Positions 45,452-46,359 of a stretch of DNA of 46,359 bases are shown here, one piece after another. The stretch is from a virus. Location: positions 1-46,359 of the IMG/VR virus record IMGVR_UViG_3300025769_000212, one strand, 5' to 3'. The position numbers and the translations under genes are program-made. Within the stretch, counting starts at the first letter, position 1. Every line of letters begins with the position of its first letter. The notes under the pieces were generated by a model, which ran no database searches, was not told the DNA's origin, and saw only the letters and a list, made by a program, of their open reading frames with translations.

Positions 45452-45578
45452 CTTTGTTTTGGTTTAATTTTCTAATCTCATCCAATAAAGCTAACGCAAC
45501 TCTTACATCAGAATCAAACATCATAGTTAGTTTTTTCTCCAATGCCAATAAGTTGTCTAATGCTTCTTCTTTACTCAT
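45444..45578 (-). CDS. Micro protein, 44 residues, helical
   Basis: This frame starts 15 bases after the DnaA-like gene ends and stops inside the start of the next gene (8-base overlap). The product begins MSKEEALDNLLALEKKLTMM and continues FDSDVRVALALLDEIRKL before a polar end. It has two amphipathic helices with heptad-like Leu spacing, suggesting a small dimer. Both this gene and the next begin ATGAGTAAA. The tight fit between neighbours supports translation. Confidence 0.52.
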   Translation of the reverse strand: MSKEEALDNLLALEKKLTMMFDSDVRVALALLDEIRKLNQNKDE

Positions 45579-45592
45579 CTTATTTCTTTTTG

Positions 45593-46051
45593 TTAGGCAG
45601 GTATCATAAAGTTGTGTTCTCGGAACTTATTCTGAAGTTTTAGGATATCATACTTAAGTTTTGCATTTTCTATTTGAAGAGTTTTTATTCTATTTTCAGA
45701 ATCTTTATTCTGAGCTACAAGATCTTTTACATCTGAAAATGTAGAATAACTACCATTCTTATATTTCATAAGACACAGGTCATAAGTAGATCTATAAGCT
45801 TTTTCAGATGCATATAGTTTATTATGAACTGTTTTATGATGTATACCTGTAGCATGATTTTTATTTAAAAACTTTGTAACAGATACCAAAGAGAATGCTT
45901 CTTCTCTTATAAGAATATTTATAACTATTCTTCTTGCATCTACTATGTGTCTATGCCTTTTACCACTGAATATGTCTTCTTTAGTAGTATTTGTAGTTTG
46001 TGCAACTATATCTACTACTTGATCCATCATATAACTATTGTATACTTCCAT
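45593..46051 (-). CDS. DnaA domain IV-like DNA-binding protein with coiled coil
   Basis: Residues ~8-80 resemble domain IV of the replication initiator DnaA: SGKRHRHIVDARRIVINIL (29-47) matches the S-K-x-R-x-R-x-x-x-x-A-R-x-x-A motif, and N65-H66-A67-T68-G-I-H-H72 corresponds to the DnaA box-reading signature (x-D-H-[ST]-T-V-x-H). There is no ATPase (AAA+) domain. Residues ~100-145 form a coiled coil (ENRIKTLQIENAKLKYDILK). A stand-alone domain IV could bind DnaA boxes in phage or host DNA, to recruit replication, or to compete with host DnaA. It overlaps the upstream gene by 17 bases and is followed by an unknown micro gene. Confidence 0.8.
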   Translation of the reverse strand: MEVYNSYMMDQVVDIVAQTTNTTKEDIFSGKRHRHIVDARRIVINILIREEAFSLVSVTKFLNKNHATGIHHKTVHNKLYASEKAYRSTYDLCLMKYKNGSYSTFSDVKDLVAQNKDSENRIKTLQIENAKLKYDILKLQNKFREHNFMIPA

Positions 46052-46241
46052 CTTTTAAATCTTCTAAAAGTCTTATTTCATTAATTGTGTTTTTGTATGC
46101 TTTTTGCAAAGCTTCAAACTCTGTTTTAGCTCTTACATCCCATTTAGAATCTGAACTTACATCTATAAGTCTAGACATTTGAGCAGTAATTTGATGCCTA
46201 CGAGTATATAAATATTTTAAAGCTATAGGTGTCTGTACCAT
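46035..46241 (-). CDS. Small helical protein, function unknown
   Basis: The 68-residue product is helical and charged (LYTRRHQITAQMSRLIDVSS, then VRAKTEFEALQKAYKNTINE), with no Cys, signal peptide or membrane helix. It is the first complete gene of the - strand arm in this window, directly upstream of the DnaA-like gene with a 17-base overlap. A partner or antagonist of that protein is possible from position only. Confidence 0.55.
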   Translation of the reverse strand: MVQTPIALKYLYTRRHQITAQMSRLIDVSSDSKWDVRAKTEFEALQKAYKNTINEIRLLEDLKDGSIQ

Positions 46242-46282
46242 TGTAATTAAGTTTAGTAAAGCTGTTTCCGGTAGTAGGACAT

Positions 46283-46299
46283 AAAAAGACTCCTGTCTT
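46283..46299 (-). terminator. Weak terminator-like hairpin upstream of the right arm
   Basis: On the - strand AAGAC-AGGA-GTCTT is followed by TTT, a five-base-pair stem with a short U-run. It lies 42 bases before the start at 46,241 and could end a transcript coming from beyond the window. The stem is short, so this is tentative. The rest of 46,242-46,359 holds no supported gene. Confidence 0.25.
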
Positions 46300-46359
46300 A
46301 CACTTTACACCCTTAAGGTTTCTTAAATACTATAAACTTCTTTATTATACGTTTCCTGC

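Noticed and set aside
46242-46359. Possible partial genes on the - strand at the right edge
   Set aside because: One frame gives a short basic peptide ending at 46,313 and another gives a peptide (KGVKCKTGVFLCPTTG) with no start codon. Both are too short to support.
1-46359. Alternative genetic code, as in some crAss-like phages
   Set aside because: Large genes contain no internal TAG or TGA, and both codons end genes at sensible places (for example TAG at 5,449 and TGA at 37,125).

Overview
This window looks like part of a large, AT-rich, tailed double-stranded DNA phage of Bacteroidota, most likely a crAss-like phage (order Crassvirales) or a close relative. The strongest evidence is a 3,890-residue protein carrying the DFDID active-site motif in its crAss-like virion RNA polymerase context (residues 2891-2895). 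It sits in a run of very large overlapping genes of the kind these phages package as cargo and eject with their DNA. A host in Bacteroidota also fits the AT-rich gene leaders without Shine-Dalgarno sequences and two exact matches to the Bacteroidota -7 element TAnnTTTG. TAA, TAG and TGA all end genes, so the standard code applies.

The left arm (1-41,050) is on the + strand and is the virion-building region. It opens with the 3' end of a BspA-like repeat protein (adhesin or tail fibre), a small acidic protein and a two-helix membrane protein (possible holin). A block of small beta-rich proteins follows (1,627-7,774). Four of these look like paralogues, and a metallophosphoesterase is inserted among them. 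Next come putative head-tail connector or ring proteins (5,441-9,155, with a coiled-coil membrane protein at 7,798) and a 2,098-residue tail (muzzle/stabilisation-like) protein. After that are a 1,241-residue glycine-rich protein with a recurring x-[NDH]-G-G motif and a 909-residue virion protein ending in an M15-like peptidoglycan peptidase. The arm ends with three giant cargo genes (21,952-41,050). They hold hydrophobic ejection-type segments, a zincin-like protease motif, the RNA polymerase core and two large partner proteins. Most neighbouring genes overlap by 1-4 bases (TAATG or ATGA), which suggests translational coupling.

The right arm (41,137-46,241) is on the - strand and converges on the left arm at a strong hairpin terminator (41,053-41,095). 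Read in its own direction it encodes: a small unknown protein, a DnaA domain IV-like protein with a coiled coil, two small unknowns, a spore-photoproduct-lyase-like radical SAM enzyme, two overlapping micro membrane proteins, a membrane-anchored SET-domain protein, a conserved small phage protein, a compact monomeric class II (cobalamin-dependent) ribonucleotide reductase, and a short acidic protein. The set points to replication initiation, DNA repair, nucleotide supply and possible protein methylation.

No tRNA, rRNA, CRISPR array, insertion sequence or attachment site was seen. No stretch over 300 bases lacks a gene. All functions are read from motifs by eye; no database search was possible.
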